Assembly (NCBI RefSeq): GCF_036370855.1
Contig: NW_026991398.1
Coordinates: 2,976,001 to 3,040,000, forward strand
Reading direction: 5' to 3'
Source of the DNA: Dromaius novaehollandiae
Lineage: Eukaryota > Chordata > Aves > Casuariiformes > Dromaiidae
Length of the DNA stretch: 64,000 bases
Shown here: piece by piece, positions 20,246 to 32,067 of the stretch
How positions within the stretch are numbered: the first letter of the stretch is position 1
Layout of the letters: the number at the start of each line of letters is the position of its first letter
Program-made: the position numbers and the translations under genes
Notes under the pieces: generated by a model
Database searches by the model: none
Seen by the model: the letters and a program-made list of their open reading frames with translations, nothing else
What the model was told of the DNA's origin: nothing

Positions 20246-20740
20246 AAAGAAATAAAAATCCATTCCAACTGATAAAGAAAATTTGAAGTAGTGGAAATGA
20301 GGATTTTTTTCAGCTCTTGCATAGAGTTATTTTTTGAATGGGTTTCACCTTATGACTAGAAGTCAGTGTTCAGGCTTTTATTCATTTGCCCACATATAGA
20401 GGCTATTGCTGCCTGAGATGCCCTGGGGTGGCTGTGTTCCCATATGGAGCTGGGAAATGTTACCCAGGACCTATGGGAACCTTTCTGCAGCATTAGGTGG
20501 TCACCAGGAGAAGTCTCTCAAGACCTCTCAGTGAGACAACTTATTTCTCTCCCTTGACTAGAAAGGGAAGTCCAGACACTTGCATTAGACATAGACATGT
20601 GCACTAAAATGGCCTGGCATGGGGTGAGATCAGCCTCATCCCTGTTGTCACCTCAAATGGAGTAGCACTTCATTTACTGTGCAGGGAAGGAAACGGGAGT
20701 GTGGCTAGATGATTAGGGACTCCTTTGAGACATCACTCTC
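20220..20740 (+). repeat. Inverted-repeat arm B (partner 63500-63960)
   Basis: Reads as the reverse complement of 63500-63960. Shared landmarks are TTTCACCTTATGACTAGAAG near 20342, ATAGAGGCTATTGCTGCCTG near 20395, GAGACAACTTATTTCTCTCC near 20534 and GTGTGGCTAGATGATTAGGG near 20698. Together with arm A this shows that the right edge of the window carries an inverted composite of two blocks that lie 16 kb apart on the left. Confidence 0.7.
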
Positions 20741-20744
20741 AGGG

Positions 20745-21280
20745 CGCTTCCTGGGGGCAGTGTAAGGGTGGGGGTGTGCAATGCTGAGCACAGGACAATG
20801 ATATGGCACCTCCTGGGCTCCCTGTGGACAAGGAGGCCACAGTGCTTTAAAGAAACAGCATCTTGTCAGAGGCCTCAGTGGCAGAGACAACAGCCATAGC
20901 CAAGAGGACAAAGACCTTTGGAGGCTCTGAGCCTTGGCAGTGCCCTTGGTTGTCTCCACCACAGGCTGTCTTACACTGTCCCAGGCCTGTGCCTCTTTCC
21001 CTACAGCCTGTAGACACCTAACCTGCTTCCCTGCCTTGCTCTCACCCCAGGATCTCCCTACCTTTACTGGTGTCTCTCTGTCCTCACTTACTTTTCCTTG
21101 AAATACAAAGCCAGGGGCTGATCACAGACTGCCTCTGGGTGACCTGTGGCACCACAGCACTACCCTTCAAGTGACATTTCCTTTTCCTAATGTCACAGCT
21201 GAACCTCTCAAGCTGAAGTTTGTGGCTGTTTCCCTTTCTCTTGCTGTTTCCCACTACCAAGAAAAGCTCCATCATCTCTG
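20745..21280. other. No gene recognised
   Basis: Between arm B and the CR1 fragment. Short frames only. The right part (from about 20990) may be the upstream continuation of the antisense CR1 but is too diverged for me to say. Confidence 0.25.
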
Positions 21281-21685
21281 AAACCACCCCTCCAGCAGTC
21301 ACAGGCTCCTACGCTACTGCCCTCAGCCTTCCCTTCCCCAGCCTGAAGAAGCCCAGGTCCTTCAGCCTCTCCATAAAGACCTTGTCCTTTAGACCCTGAT
21401 GCCATCTTGGCAAATCTCCTCTGAACTCTCTCCATTTCCTCCCCATTCCTCCAGCACTGGGCAGCCCACACTGGGACACCCTATTCTAGATGTGGCCACA
21501 GCAGTGCTGAGATGAGGGGGATAATAATTCACCTTGTCTGGGTGGCCACTCACTTCCTAGTGCAGCCCCGTATGCAGCTGGCCACATTTGTGGTGAGCAC
21601 GCACCACAGGTTCATATGGCATCCCTTGCAATGTCCAGGCCCTTCTCCTCAGGGTCACTCTTCTGCCCATTGAGACCCAGCCCAT
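21280..21685 (-). mobile_element. CR1 LINE fragment, antisense
   Basis: The stretch CTTCAGCCTCTCCATAAAGA, then CCATCTTGGCAAATCTCCTC and TGAACTCTCTCCATTTCCTC, follows the usual antisense order of the CR1 3' region. It abuts the start of the next receptor upstream module. Confidence 0.65.
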
Positions 21686-21689
21686 CCAG

Positions 21690-23341
21690 ATGCACAACTT
21701 CATGAGTTTTTTGTTGCCAAATCCCCAAGTTTCTCATGGCCGCAAGATAAGTCATGGGGAAACCTGTTACTTCATGAGACATGCTGGCATCGATAGCAAA
21801 TGTAATGGTGAAATGAGGTTCCCACTAAGAGAGCAAATCCTGCAGTACCCAAGGCCAGAGAGATATAGAGCTGGGCTGTGCAGGAATGGCAGGAGAGGGG
21901 CTTGCTGCCTGAGCTGACTCTGCAGCCTCCTGGGGCCTGTGACAGAGGTGAACCGATCTCCGGGAAGGACAAGGTGCAACCAGAAAGTCTCTGGGCCTGG
22001 GGAGCCTGTGACCATCATTAGTACAGTACCTGTTCATATAATCAGGAGGTGAGAAGAGGTTCAGGGGGAGGCGAGCTAAAAGGTTTTGAGAGTGCAGAGA
22101 CTACTGTGGAGACCTCTGTGTGGTGTGCCTCCCATTTCTGCAGAACATTTGGATGTACGTGAGATGGGCTTTGCCTAAATGCGGTTGTTGGATTCAGTAT
22201 TTTGGGCACAAGTAGGAAACCTGGGCTGGCCTGAGGTTTTTGCCCAGCAACCACTCCAAAAGGGCATGGTTTGCCTCTAGGTCTCATGAGGCATCTGCTA
22301 GAAACATGAAGTTGTATGGGACATCTGACACGGCCTATGTCATTAAATCAAGTGTCTGCACTGAATTGCATCAGTGGTCTGCAATGTAGAGATATGCATG
22401 AGCCTCAGCTTCGTAGTGAGTAGAGCTCTAGTCGTAGTAGGCATCTAGGTTCATTTCAGATTGACAAGGAAATTCCCCACCTGTCCTCCAGCTGATGCTC
22501 TAGAAGGATGTGGGTCTCCTAGTTGCTCTATCAGAGCAAGCAGACACTGGCACATGCCTGGGACCACCTCTGTCTCTTCAGCTGTCACCAGATGTTTGTG
22601 TGTGAGCAACTGACTCCCACCCTCCCTCTCCAGTGATTCCAATGGGAGCTTAGACAAGCAGCTCCCATGCAGACACCTCTATTGTGCTCACTTCGGCTTT
22701 GGGAAGGGGAATCCCACCTCCTGTGTGTTTGTGGAGTTCACAGGAGTTTGCTGAATCCCGCTCCAGCCCAGGGGCTTCTAACATGACATAAGATGCCCAC
22801 ACTGACTCATCTGAATCAACTCCTGAACCATGGGTAAATGACCTCCCTTATTGCTCCTTTTCTACCTGTCCTGCCTAGTTAAGAGATGGGAGTAGGGGCT
22901 TCCAGAGTGCGATGTTTCCACCTCTCCTAGATAATCATCCTCTGAAAAGACAAATTGCAATGCTGGAATCAGTGTCTCTTCAGTGTTTAGCGAGAGACCA
23001 TCAGTGATTATTTCAGTCTACTTCAGTGCACATTTCCCAGGAGGAGACAGTACAAAGGACACATAAAGTCACACCTTCAGCTGGGCCAGTGTTCCCCAGT
23101 GGGGCCAGACCCCTGGGATGGAGGGAGCTCATGGCAACCTGGCAGCATTGCTGAGAAACAGCTCTGTGCAGGAACAGCTCCTCTGCAAGGAGCCGCAGGG
23201 CTCCAGGCACTGCCTGCAGGTGCCAACATGAGACAAGGAAGATGAGCAAGATGAGTGAGACAAAAAGAAGTTAAAGACAGTGAGGAGTGAGAGGATGTCT
23301 GAGAGCTCACTGGAGGAGAAATCTTCACAACCCCTAATACA
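21690..23341 (+). repeat. Receptor-unit upstream module, copy for the deleted receptor
   Basis: Colinear with 4900-6902. The candidate noncoding exon (about 23020-23341) ends at a donor with GTAAGT at 23342. The module is complete although its receptor is gone, which shows that the unit was once full length. Confidence 0.65.
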
Positions 23342-24582
23342 GTAAGTCTCTGGCTGCAGGGCAATGCAGTGAGATACCCTGAGGGGTCCTCTAAAGCTAC
23401 CACCTCCCATGGCTGACAGGGTCTGTCAGGATGGGTATCGCAGTCGCTCTTGTGTGGAGCGGGAGGTGCTTTAGAGCAGGGTTTCCCAGCCACATCATCA
23501 GAGGGGTAGGGCAGCGTGCTCCCTTCTCCCAGGGACACTGCAGGGGTGTGAAGCCCGGGAGTGCACCCAGCTCTGCCCAGGGCTGTAATTCAGAGCAGTG
23601 TCCCTGCACCCCAGGGTGCTGTGTGCCTGGGGCAGTGACTGCCGCCTGTGAGGGTCAGCACTCAGCCTGTGCTGGGAACTCCCTGTGGCACTGTGGGGAG
23701 AAGCTCTGGGTGGAAGGAGAGACCCCCAGCAGGGCAGGTTCTTTCTCCAGCCAAGAGGGTTCTGCATGGGTCAGTGCTGCTCACAGCTCTGCCTCACCCT
23801 GAGAACATTTCTGGAGGGGCTTTTTCAAAAAGAAGGTCAAGGCAGGGGATACTTGAAAGGGAAGGAGCTTTCATGAGTCTCTGCTTTCAGTTTTATGGCC
23901 TTTGGGTATAATTAAATGTTAGTGGATCTGTCAGGTTTAGACAGGAGATTGAGACTCCAAAACAGCAACAGTGAGAGAGGAACAGTTGTGGCAGGAATTC
24001 AGTAAATGCCTTCATCCACCCTGAAGCCTACAGACACAGCCAGCAGCACCTTTCCAGCCTCAACAAGGTGTGTCTTCCCTGGTGCTTAGGCCCTGCAATC
24101 ACGGAGGTGCCCTGGGCAGTGTCCTGCCCCCGGGAGGTTTCTGCAGGGCAGAGCTGAGCACCCAGCGGGTGGGATGGGGTCTGTGAGCACTGACAGGGGA
24201 GAGACGTGGGGACAGAGAAACAGCTGCCCGCAGGGACGGCTCCAGGCAGCAGAGTCATGCTCAAAGTGTGAGAGGAAATCACAGACTCCAGCACCTCCTC
24301 TCCTCTGCCAGCCAGCACAGCCCTCTGCTCTCAAGGCTGTGGGGTCTATGGCAGGAGTCTTTTCCTCAGCAGCTGAACGCTCAGGAGAGGAGAAAATCCT
24401 GAGCGGCCCTCTCTCTCCCTTGTGCCTTCCTTCACCAGCAGAGATATCATGGTATTGCTCTGTGGTTCCCACCTGTCCATGCTGCTCTTGTCCTTCTGCT
24501 GGGACTCTCTGGGGAGGGGGGTTCTGATGCAGATCAGACACGGAACCTGCAGGTCCTGCCAAGCACATGTATCCTCTGCGTC

Positions 24583-24636
24583 CTCAAGGACGCAGTGAAC
24601 AAACTGATTCAACTGGTACTAGTTCAGCAGCAATGA
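24583..24636 (+). pseudogene. Olfactory receptor remnant: last 18 codons only
   Basis: The codons LKDAVNKLIQLVLVQQQ and TGA (24634-24636) match the extreme C-terminus of the receptors, closest to the 29067 copy (KDAVNKLIQLVL). The 3' UTR and AATAAA follow as in the intact genes. Directly upstream lies intron-type module sequence, not receptor TM7. A single deletion of about 1.5-2 kb therefore removed the end of the intron, the acceptor and some 290 codons. Confidence 0.85.
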
Positions 24637-25590
24637 GCTGCCCATCTGTCTTTGTAAGTGACTTGACTTTATCTCAGACAACTCTTGTGCTTTGGACATT
24701 CTCCCTGTGATAACCATGTTTGTACAGAAGTATTTGAAATCATCCCACTCCTTCAGAGGCACAAACCCAGTCTGTTTGCCTGAGAGGCCTTCTGTAAATG
24801 TGTCTGTCACTGTGTCAGAGCTGGCCTGTCTCTAATAAAAGAGTATTTCCTCAGTGCTGTGCTTGAAGGTTGGGCTCTTCTTCCAAAGCTGAAGACAAGA
24901 ATTCACTCAAGGACTTTCACCCTGAAAGGGCCTGTTGCTTTTCCAGGGCTCTCCATGGACTCGAGGCAATGAGCTCATGGGGTGCTGTGTTAGGGAAGGA
25001 GGGCTGCATTCAGCTCTCACTTGTGGGTGCCCAGTGCTCCTGGAGGTGCTGAATGGTCAAGCGCTATCTACCTGGGACTGTCTGCCCTGTGACAGGGCTG
25101 GTGACAGATGCCCACAGTGGGGACCCTGCAGGCAGAGGGAAGGGAGCCTGGAGAGTGGTTCATGTCACCTTCAATGGAAAACCCTGGGCTGGATCTCGGG
25201 ACACACCAGAACACAGCATCAGCCATTTGAAACGTGCTGTGATTGCTCAGAGCATCATCCACAGCCACAGACCCCTTGGTAGCGGGTGGTCAGGTGCAAT
25301 GATGCCCGTCCAGCTGGGTCTGCTTCTCACCCCAACCACCACGGCCAGTGCACAGTCACCTCGCGGCCCTGGTGCACCACAACCCGCTCGCTCTGCAGAG
25401 CAGCACCGCCAGCTCGGGGCCCTGTGAGGAGCACAGGGGAGGGTGCAGGAACGACCAGGCAGGCCAGCACTGATGCACTCCCTGGGGACAGGCTCTCTGG
25501 GGAGCAGGAACCTCCCTGGAGAAGAGGAAAGGAGCAATTGTGTGCTTGCAAGGAAGAAAAATAGAGAAATCTATTCCCATGTATGTCAAC
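24637..25590 (+). repeat. Receptor-unit 3' flank module after the remnant
   Basis: Colinear with the DNA after 9871 and, inverted, with 29066-28060 and 54551-53700. It contains the poly(A) signal AATAAA at 24834-24839. The similarity fades after about 25590. Confidence 0.65.
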
Positions 25591-25599
25591 TAAGGGCAG

Positions 25600-26615
25600 G
25601 CGGTGGTGAGCAGAGGCATTTCTACACCTGCTCTGAGCTGGCTGCCTCCCACCTGCAGTCCATTTTCCTGGACAGGAGAAAAGTGGGGACACACTTTCGC
25701 TGCAGAGCTGGTCACGTGGGGACTTGCTTTAGTTCAACGGAATGACATTCTGAGTGTAGTGGCAGGGCTAGCAGGCACTGATGCCTTCTCCCCCGGTCCA
25801 GGAGCCGAGACCTCTGCCCAGTGCTAAGAGGCTAAAAAGAAAATTTTAGGTGCAGGGAGAAAGGCAGAGAAATACTGCAAGTCTCCTTCAGGCTAGACGT
25901 TATGGGATCTGCTTCTGAGGGCATTTCAAAGGAGATCACGATGTGACTCAGGTCCCTTGTGAGCCACACATTGGAGGCATCTCATAGTCTTCAGTCACCC
26001 AGGACTTTAAGGTCCCCGGTTGAAAACTTTGGATTCCAGGAAACTCCCCTTTGGTTGGGAGGGGTGTCTCAAATCCTGCTGCCTTCTATCTCACAAGGGT
26101 GGCCAGGAAAAGACTCTCCTTCCCCCAGGTGCCACTGTAAGGAATGGCCTTGCCAGAGAAGGGGGAAAATCCACCTGTATTTGGAGATGTTTGCCGGTGG
26201 GACTCCTGGCCTTCATTCCCCCTCTTTTGATTTGTCTCCACTTTCTTCCACAACTTCTCCCATATGAATTTATTTGACACTGTGAGGTGTGTCCTGGGCA
26301 CATCATGCCCATGCCATAAGCAATCAGAGGAGGCTGTATCCATGGCTCAGGGATTGGGATCCTTGGCACCTCGGGATGGTCTATCTCTAGATAGGTTAGA
26401 CTAGCAAAGATGGATTCTATCTCTAAAAAGTCATAATCCTGTCCATGCATCTAGAGATAGAGTAAATAATGGGTCCCCCTGGAGCTGCCTCCCTTAAGCA
26501 AGTCTGGGCACATGTGGCTCCAGCCACTTGGCGACTGGCAGAAATGCCTAAATCCCCCCCGCCTTTTTTTTTTTAATTTGTTTTAAAAGGTTTCCAGTAC
26601 TGGGACCATTGATTA
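25600..26615. other. No gene recognised
   Basis: Not matched elsewhere in the window. A 119-codon minus-strand frame (26450-26091) has an unusual open length and a Pro/Ile-rich segment. It could be a retroviral relic, but I cannot tie it to a domain. A poly-T tract lies near 26566. Confidence 0.25.
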
Positions 26616-26619
26616 TACC

Positions 26620-27480
26620 GTTGTCTCAAAGATCAGGAGTCTGCCAGTTCTGCTCTTTTTTTAATCCTGCTTCTTTTTGGATGAGGCTGCCAGGATATTT
26701 TATCTGTCCCACTGCACTCACCCTGCTGCCTGCACTCTTGCTAATACAACCCAGGATACGGGTGGCTGTCGGTGCTACAAGAACAGCCTGAGGACTCCTT
26801 GTCAAATTGCTGTCCACCAGGCCCCCCACATTCTTTCCTACAAAGCTGCTTTCCAGCCAGGCAGCCCCAGCTTGCCCTGCTGCAGGGGATTATCTCATCC
26901 CAGGGACAGGACTTGGTTGAACTCCCATATCACCAGCCTCTTGCTGCCCCTCTGCTTAGCAGCCCTGTCCTCCAGCAGGTCAACCACTCATAGCAATTGG
27001 GCATCATCCATGAACTGGCTGAGTGCACTCCATCCCACCATCTAAATCATTCATAGTGACAGACAGCATTGCAACCAGTATTGATCTCTGAAGAACATCC
27101 CTGGTAACCATTAGTCAGCTGGATCTTGCATCACTCCACTCATTGAGCCAGGTGGCCTCCAGCTCATTCCCCACACCCTCCATTGCTTACTCCTCCATCC
27201 CACAGCTCCCCAGTTTGGCTACAAAGAAGTTATGGAAGACCATGTAAAAGGCCTTCCTAAACTCAAGGTGTACAGCATGCACTGCACTCCCCTTGTCCAC
27301 GCAGCCAGTCATCCCATCACAGAGGGCAGCCAGATTGGCCAGGCACAATTTGCCCTTGATGACTTCATGCTGGCTGTTCCCGACCCCTTCATGTGGCTGG
27401 AACCAGCTCCAGGAAGATTTGCTTCCCAGGGACTGAGGTAACACTGACCAGCCCATCACTCCCCAGATCCTCTTTCCTGT
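26620..27480 (-). mobile_element. CR1 LINE fragment with reverse-transcriptase remnant
   Basis: Read on the minus strand, the frame ending at 27187 carries a degraded form of the CR1 reverse-transcriptase segment normally read as A-VDVVYLDFSKAFDTVSHN (here HAVHLEFRKAFYMVFHN, about 27280-27225), preceded by CDGMTGCVDKG. The rest shows the antisense CR1 order around CCTCCAGCTCATTCCCCACA near 27147. Many substitutions make it old and inactive. Confidence 0.75.
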
Positions 27481-27699
27481 CCTTCTTGAAGATGGATGTA
27501 ATGTTTGGCAGGCAGGAGGGGAGGGCCAGGGGCCGGGCAGCGGCTGTGGGGCTGTGCCAGCTCCTGCTGCATGACTGGTGCCTGCAGTGTGGAGAAGAGG
27601 GACAGAGGACGAGGCAGCACGGGGGTGGTGGCAGGTTGGCAGGGGCAGGTCGGCAGGGGCAGGGGCCGGTGGGGGCTGCAGCGAGGGGTTGTGCCCGTG

Positions 27700-28980
27700 C
27701 CACCCTCCCAGCAGGACTGGGACACACAAGGAGCATGCTCTGCCTGTTGTGCTGCTCAGGGCAGCTCCCCAAGGCTGGTACAGCTTTGCCTGAGGGACCT
27801 CACGGTCCTCCAGCACAGCTGGAGCAAGAACAAGAGCTCATGGGCCAGGCCAACATCCCCCGGCACAGGCCCTGCGACAGCCTTCGGTGCCCCGTCCCCC
27901 CACAGCCCTCCTGCTTTGGCAGCCCCCACAGTTTCTGCACCTTGCCCAACCCTGGCCTTGCCCCACGCAGGGTTAGCACACAGCCATCCCCAGGGCCTGC
28001 TGGGGTCTGGGCCAGGAGAGAGGCTGCCTAGGCCTGGCTCTTCCCCTCGATACAGGCACTGAGCCCAGCAGGAACGAGCTGGACGCACAGCAAAACTCAC
28101 CCCTAAACCTGGGCTGTGCAGCCAGGGCTGCAAATGGCCTCCACTCTCCTGCACCCGGCATGTCTTGCTTCCCCTCCACGAGACCTGGCTCTGCCCCACA
28201 AACCCACCGGTGTGTGTCCTCACCCCAGGGAGTGCATCAGTGCTGGCCTGCCTGGCCACTGCTGGAGCCTCCCCTGTGCTCCCCGCAGGGCCCCGAGCTG
28301 GCGGTGCTGCTCTGCAGAGCGAGCGGGCTGTGGTGCCCCAGGGCCATGGGGTGACTCTGCACTGGCCGTGGTGGTTGGGGTGAGAAGCAGACCCAGCTGG
28401 ACGGGCATCATTGCACCTGACAACCCCCTACCAAGGGGTCTGTGGCTGTGGATGATGCTCTGAGCAATCACAGGGCATTTCACATGGCTCAGGCTGTGTT
28501 CAGGTGTGTCCCGAGATCCAGCCCATTGAAGGTGACAGGAGCCACTCTCCAGGCTCCCTTCCCTCTGCCTGCAGGGTCCCCACTGTGGGCATCTGTCACC
28601 AGCCCTGTCATAGGGCAGACAGTCTCAGGCAGACACCTCTTGACCACTCAGCACCTCCAGGAGCACTGGGCACCCACAAGTGAGAGCTGAATCCAGCCCT
28701 CCTTCCCTAACACAGCATCCCATGAGCTCATTGCCTTGAGACCATGGAGAGCCCCAGACAGCAACAGTCCTTTCAAGGGTGAAATCTCCTGCGTGAATTA
28801 TTGGCTTCAGTTTTGGAAGAAGAAACCAGATTTCAAGCACAGCACTGAGGAAATCCCCTTTTATTAGAGACAGGCCAGCTCTGACACAGTGACGGACACA
28901 TTCACAGAAGGCCTCTCAGGCAGACTGAGTGGGGGGTTCCTGCTGCTGGAGAAGTGGGATGAATTCAAAAAGTTCTCTAC
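27700..28980 (-). repeat. Receptor-unit 3' flank module of the 29067 receptor
   Basis: Nearly identical by eye, and in the same orientation, to 53205-54470. The match runs from TCTGCCTGTTGTG near 27741 through the poly(A) signal. Minus-strand frames such as 28259-27756 are antisense or low-complexity and not called. Confidence 0.7.
28860..28865 (-). terminator. AATAAA poly(A) signal of the 29067 receptor
   Basis: TTTATT on the plus strand in the conserved CCCCTTTTATTAGAGAC context, about 200 bases past the receptor stop. Confidence 0.65.
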
Positions 28981-29066
28981 AAGCATGTTTATCACAGGGA
29001 GAATACCCAAGGCATAAGAGTTGTCTGAGATAAATTAGAAATCACCTGTGAAGAGGGATGGGCAGC

Positions 29067-30001
29067 TTATTGCTGCTGAAATAGTACCAGCTGAATCAGT
29101 TTGTTCACTGCGTCCTTGAGCTCCTTGTTCCTCATGCTGTAGATGAGGGGGTTCACTGCTGGAGGCACCACCGAGTACAGAACAGTCACCACCAGATCCA
29201 GAGCTGGCGAGGAGAGGGAGGGGGGCTTCAGGTAGGCAAAGATGCCAGTGCTGACAAACAGGGAGACCACGGCCAGGTGCGGGAGGCACATGGAAAAGGC
29301 TTTGTGCCGGCCCTGCTCAGAGGGGATCCTCAGCACAGCAGTGAAGATCTGCACATAGGACAGCACAATGAAAATGAAACACCCAAAGACTAAAGAGACA
29401 CTAAACACAAGAAGCCCCACTTCCCTGAGGTAGGAGTCTGCGCAGCAGAGCTTGAGGATCTGGGGGATTTCACAGAAGAACTGGTCCACTGTGTTGCCTT
29501 GGCAGAGTGGTATTGAAAATGTGTTCCCAGTGTGCAGGAGAGCATTGAAAAACCACTGGCCCAGGCAGCTGCTGCCATTCTGACCGAAGATCTGCTGCTC
29601 ATGAGGGTCCCATAGTGCAGGGGTCTGCAGATGGCAACATAGCGGTCATAGGCCATGACTGTGAGGAGATAAAACTCAGCTGAAATTAAGAAGAGAAACC
29701 AAAAGACCTGGGCAGCACATCCTGAGTAGGAAATGGCCCTGGTGTCCCTCAGGGAATTGGCCATGGATTTGGGGACAGTGGTGGAGATGGTGCCAAGGTC
29801 GAGGATGGAGAGGTTGAGGAGGAAGAAGTACATGGGGGTGTGGAGATGGTGGTCGCAGGCTATGGCTGTGATGATGAGGCCGTTGCCCAGGAGGGCAGCC
29901 AGGTAGATGCCCAGGAAGAGCGAGAAGTGCAACAGCTGCAGCTCCCGGGTGTCTGCAAACCCCAGGAGGAGGAACTCGTGCAGGAAGCTGCTGTTGGACA
30001 T
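29067..30001 (-). pseudogene. Olfactory receptor, family 14 (14J1-like), single-base frameshift
   Basis: Starts MSNSSFLHEF at 30001 and ends at 29067. The first frame holds GN in TM1, LHTPMYFFLLNLS and a canonical MAYDRYVAICRPLHYG. The second holds DQFFCEIPQILKLCC, KAFSMCLPHL and PPAVNPLIYSMRN. At about 29546-29552 (minus strand) GGTTTTCTCAATG has become GGTTTTTCAATG. This one-base loss in TM4 is about 10 bases from, but not the same as, the lesion in the 8937 copy, so the two inactivations are independent. Total 935 bases. The usual acceptor AG before the ATG is mutated (GGACAG to GGACAT); the next AG is at 30017-30016. This is probably a pseudogene. Confidence 0.9.
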
Positions 30002-30015
30002 TTGCTGCCTCTGGG

Positions 30016-32067
30016 CTGTGGGGGAATGTCCAGGGAGGAAAAGACAGTGACAAGTTAGGACTGACTTGGAACAAAACCCACAGCATTTCTCAGAGCAACT
30101 CCCCACATTTCCTTTCTCCTTACCAGGAGGACCTTCCTTCACCTCCTCTGCTTGTGCTATAGTCTGTGCTTTCAGAGTCTACCATGAGGAATAGGGTCCT
30201 CTGTCCACAGGCTCCAGAGGAGTCAGCCCTGCTTGTTACACAGACTCTCAGAATCAAAACAGGATGGTCAGTCATTGTGCAGTGACAAAGTGTCCTTGCA
30301 GTGCTGTCAGCAGGATTAGGTGAGACTCCTGAACCCCTGGTTGGCTCAGCTCTAATCCCGTTGGCTGGGGACCCACGTGACCACCCAGCACAGGCATAAT
30401 TCATTGCTATTGAAACACCTTAACCGCATAGTATGTGACAATTACTGCAGGAACACTTTGTATTTGACTCTTTACAAATGTCTTAGCTATGCACAAGCTG
30501 ATCACTGTTGCAGCAAGGACACTTTGGGACACTCTACCCAGGATGCTTATCAACACATTTCAGCATACAAAATGGACTAGACACAGCAGGATTTACCACG
30601 GGGGAATTTCTACAACCTTCAGAAATTCCCACCTGCAGGGCTGCCATAACTACCGGTCAAATACTTAATTGTCTAGGTCTAGTCAATCACCTAGTTTCAA
30701 GGTGGTCCATTGTCTCATGACAACCTGTTCTCTCATCTGTGCAGATGACTGGCCAGGAAATTCTTGGGCCAGGCAAGGAGCTAATGACCAAAGTGCTCAG
30801 GGTGTGCACACAAGCGTAGCCCTGGTACCCAGCCCAACCACAAGTATGACTCCAGAACAAAACTGACTTTTCATATCTGCAGCTCATCTGTAACTTCAGT
30901 TCCTTAGCTCTCACCATGTGCTCTGCCACACGGGGTACATGGAGAGAGCAAACAGCAAGATGGATTTGGGGGTGAGGTGGGGGGGGCAGTTTCTCACCAC
31001 ACATGGGGCACATCTATTGAAGGGATAGAAATCCTTGGCTTTTTCCATTACGATAGAATCCTGAGGGGCAAAAGGGTTTCAGTTTGTGCATTGCCCAAAA
31101 GAGGATGTCTCCTTAGGGAGACTTGGTGCATTTCCCAGCCCTACAGACTGCATGGCCCAAAGATCCACAGGCTAGAGGGAGTCTTGGACCCCTCACTCCC
31201 ATGCAAACACCTCCAGATGGGCACGCAGGAAAGCCTGCATGTTATTCAGCTGTGCAGTACATCCGCCTGCAGAGGAGGTTTTGCTCTCAGCCTCTCTGTC
31301 AGGCAGTGGTAAAATGGGCACATACAGGAGAGATGCACATCTGCTCTCCTGGAGCCTGGACTGCAAAGGAGTTGTCTCCTGCCCTGGATGCTGTGGCCTT
31401 GAGGGCAGAGGCTCTGCTAGGTAGCAGAGGAGACACAGGGGCTGGCTCAGGGGACGGCATCTGCATTGCAGAAGCTGTGAGGGAACTGCCCACAACCACC
31501 CTCCCACAGCCTTTCCTGTGAGAAGTTTCTTCTCTTTCATGCATCATCCTGCTGCTGCCTGGCACTGTCCTGGGGCAGATACCTTCAGGTTTGCAGGTGC
31601 TAAGGAGCAGCTAAGACCAACCCTGAGGAGGCTAATAAAGATTATGGTGGTGCTGCTCATAGGCAGAGGGGTGGCTGAGGGGATTTGCTGAGGTTCCTTG
31701 CAGACCTTTTGATCTCTCTGTGAAAGAGTTCAGGAGTCACAGTTACTTGTCTGAACTAAACAACTCTGTTTCCGTTCCAGCCCTGTCAAAGGATGGGGAG
31801 ATTAAGCACAGACTCAGGAAGGAAAGCCCTGCCCTTTGCAGGTATGACCAGCATATACCTTCCTCTGGAGAAGTCCCCTTCAGAAAATGTGCTGGGGGTG
31901 ATCTGGAGCTGAGAGCAGCCCTGACCCATGCAGCACCCTCTCAACAGGAGAAGGAACCTGCCCTGATGCAGAGCCATCCTGACAGACCCTCTCAGCTATG
32001 GAAGGTGCCAGCTTCAGCAGAACCCGCCAGGAACCACAGCAGCGTTGCCCTGCAGCCAGAGACTTAC
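30016..32067 (-). other. Inferred 5'-UTR intron of the 29067 receptor
   Basis: The donor GTAAGT starts at 32067 (reading minus). The ancestral acceptor is lost and a replacement AG ends at 30016. From about 30150 to 31030 the intron holds DNA not found in the other units, apparently an insertion or replacement of unknown type. From 31040 to 32067 it is again colinear with the other copies. Confidence 0.45.

Noticed and set aside
26091-26450. 119-codon minus-strand frame as a retroviral gene
   Set aside because: Some resemblance to retroviral sequence was felt but no named motif could be pointed to, so it is left as unrecognised.
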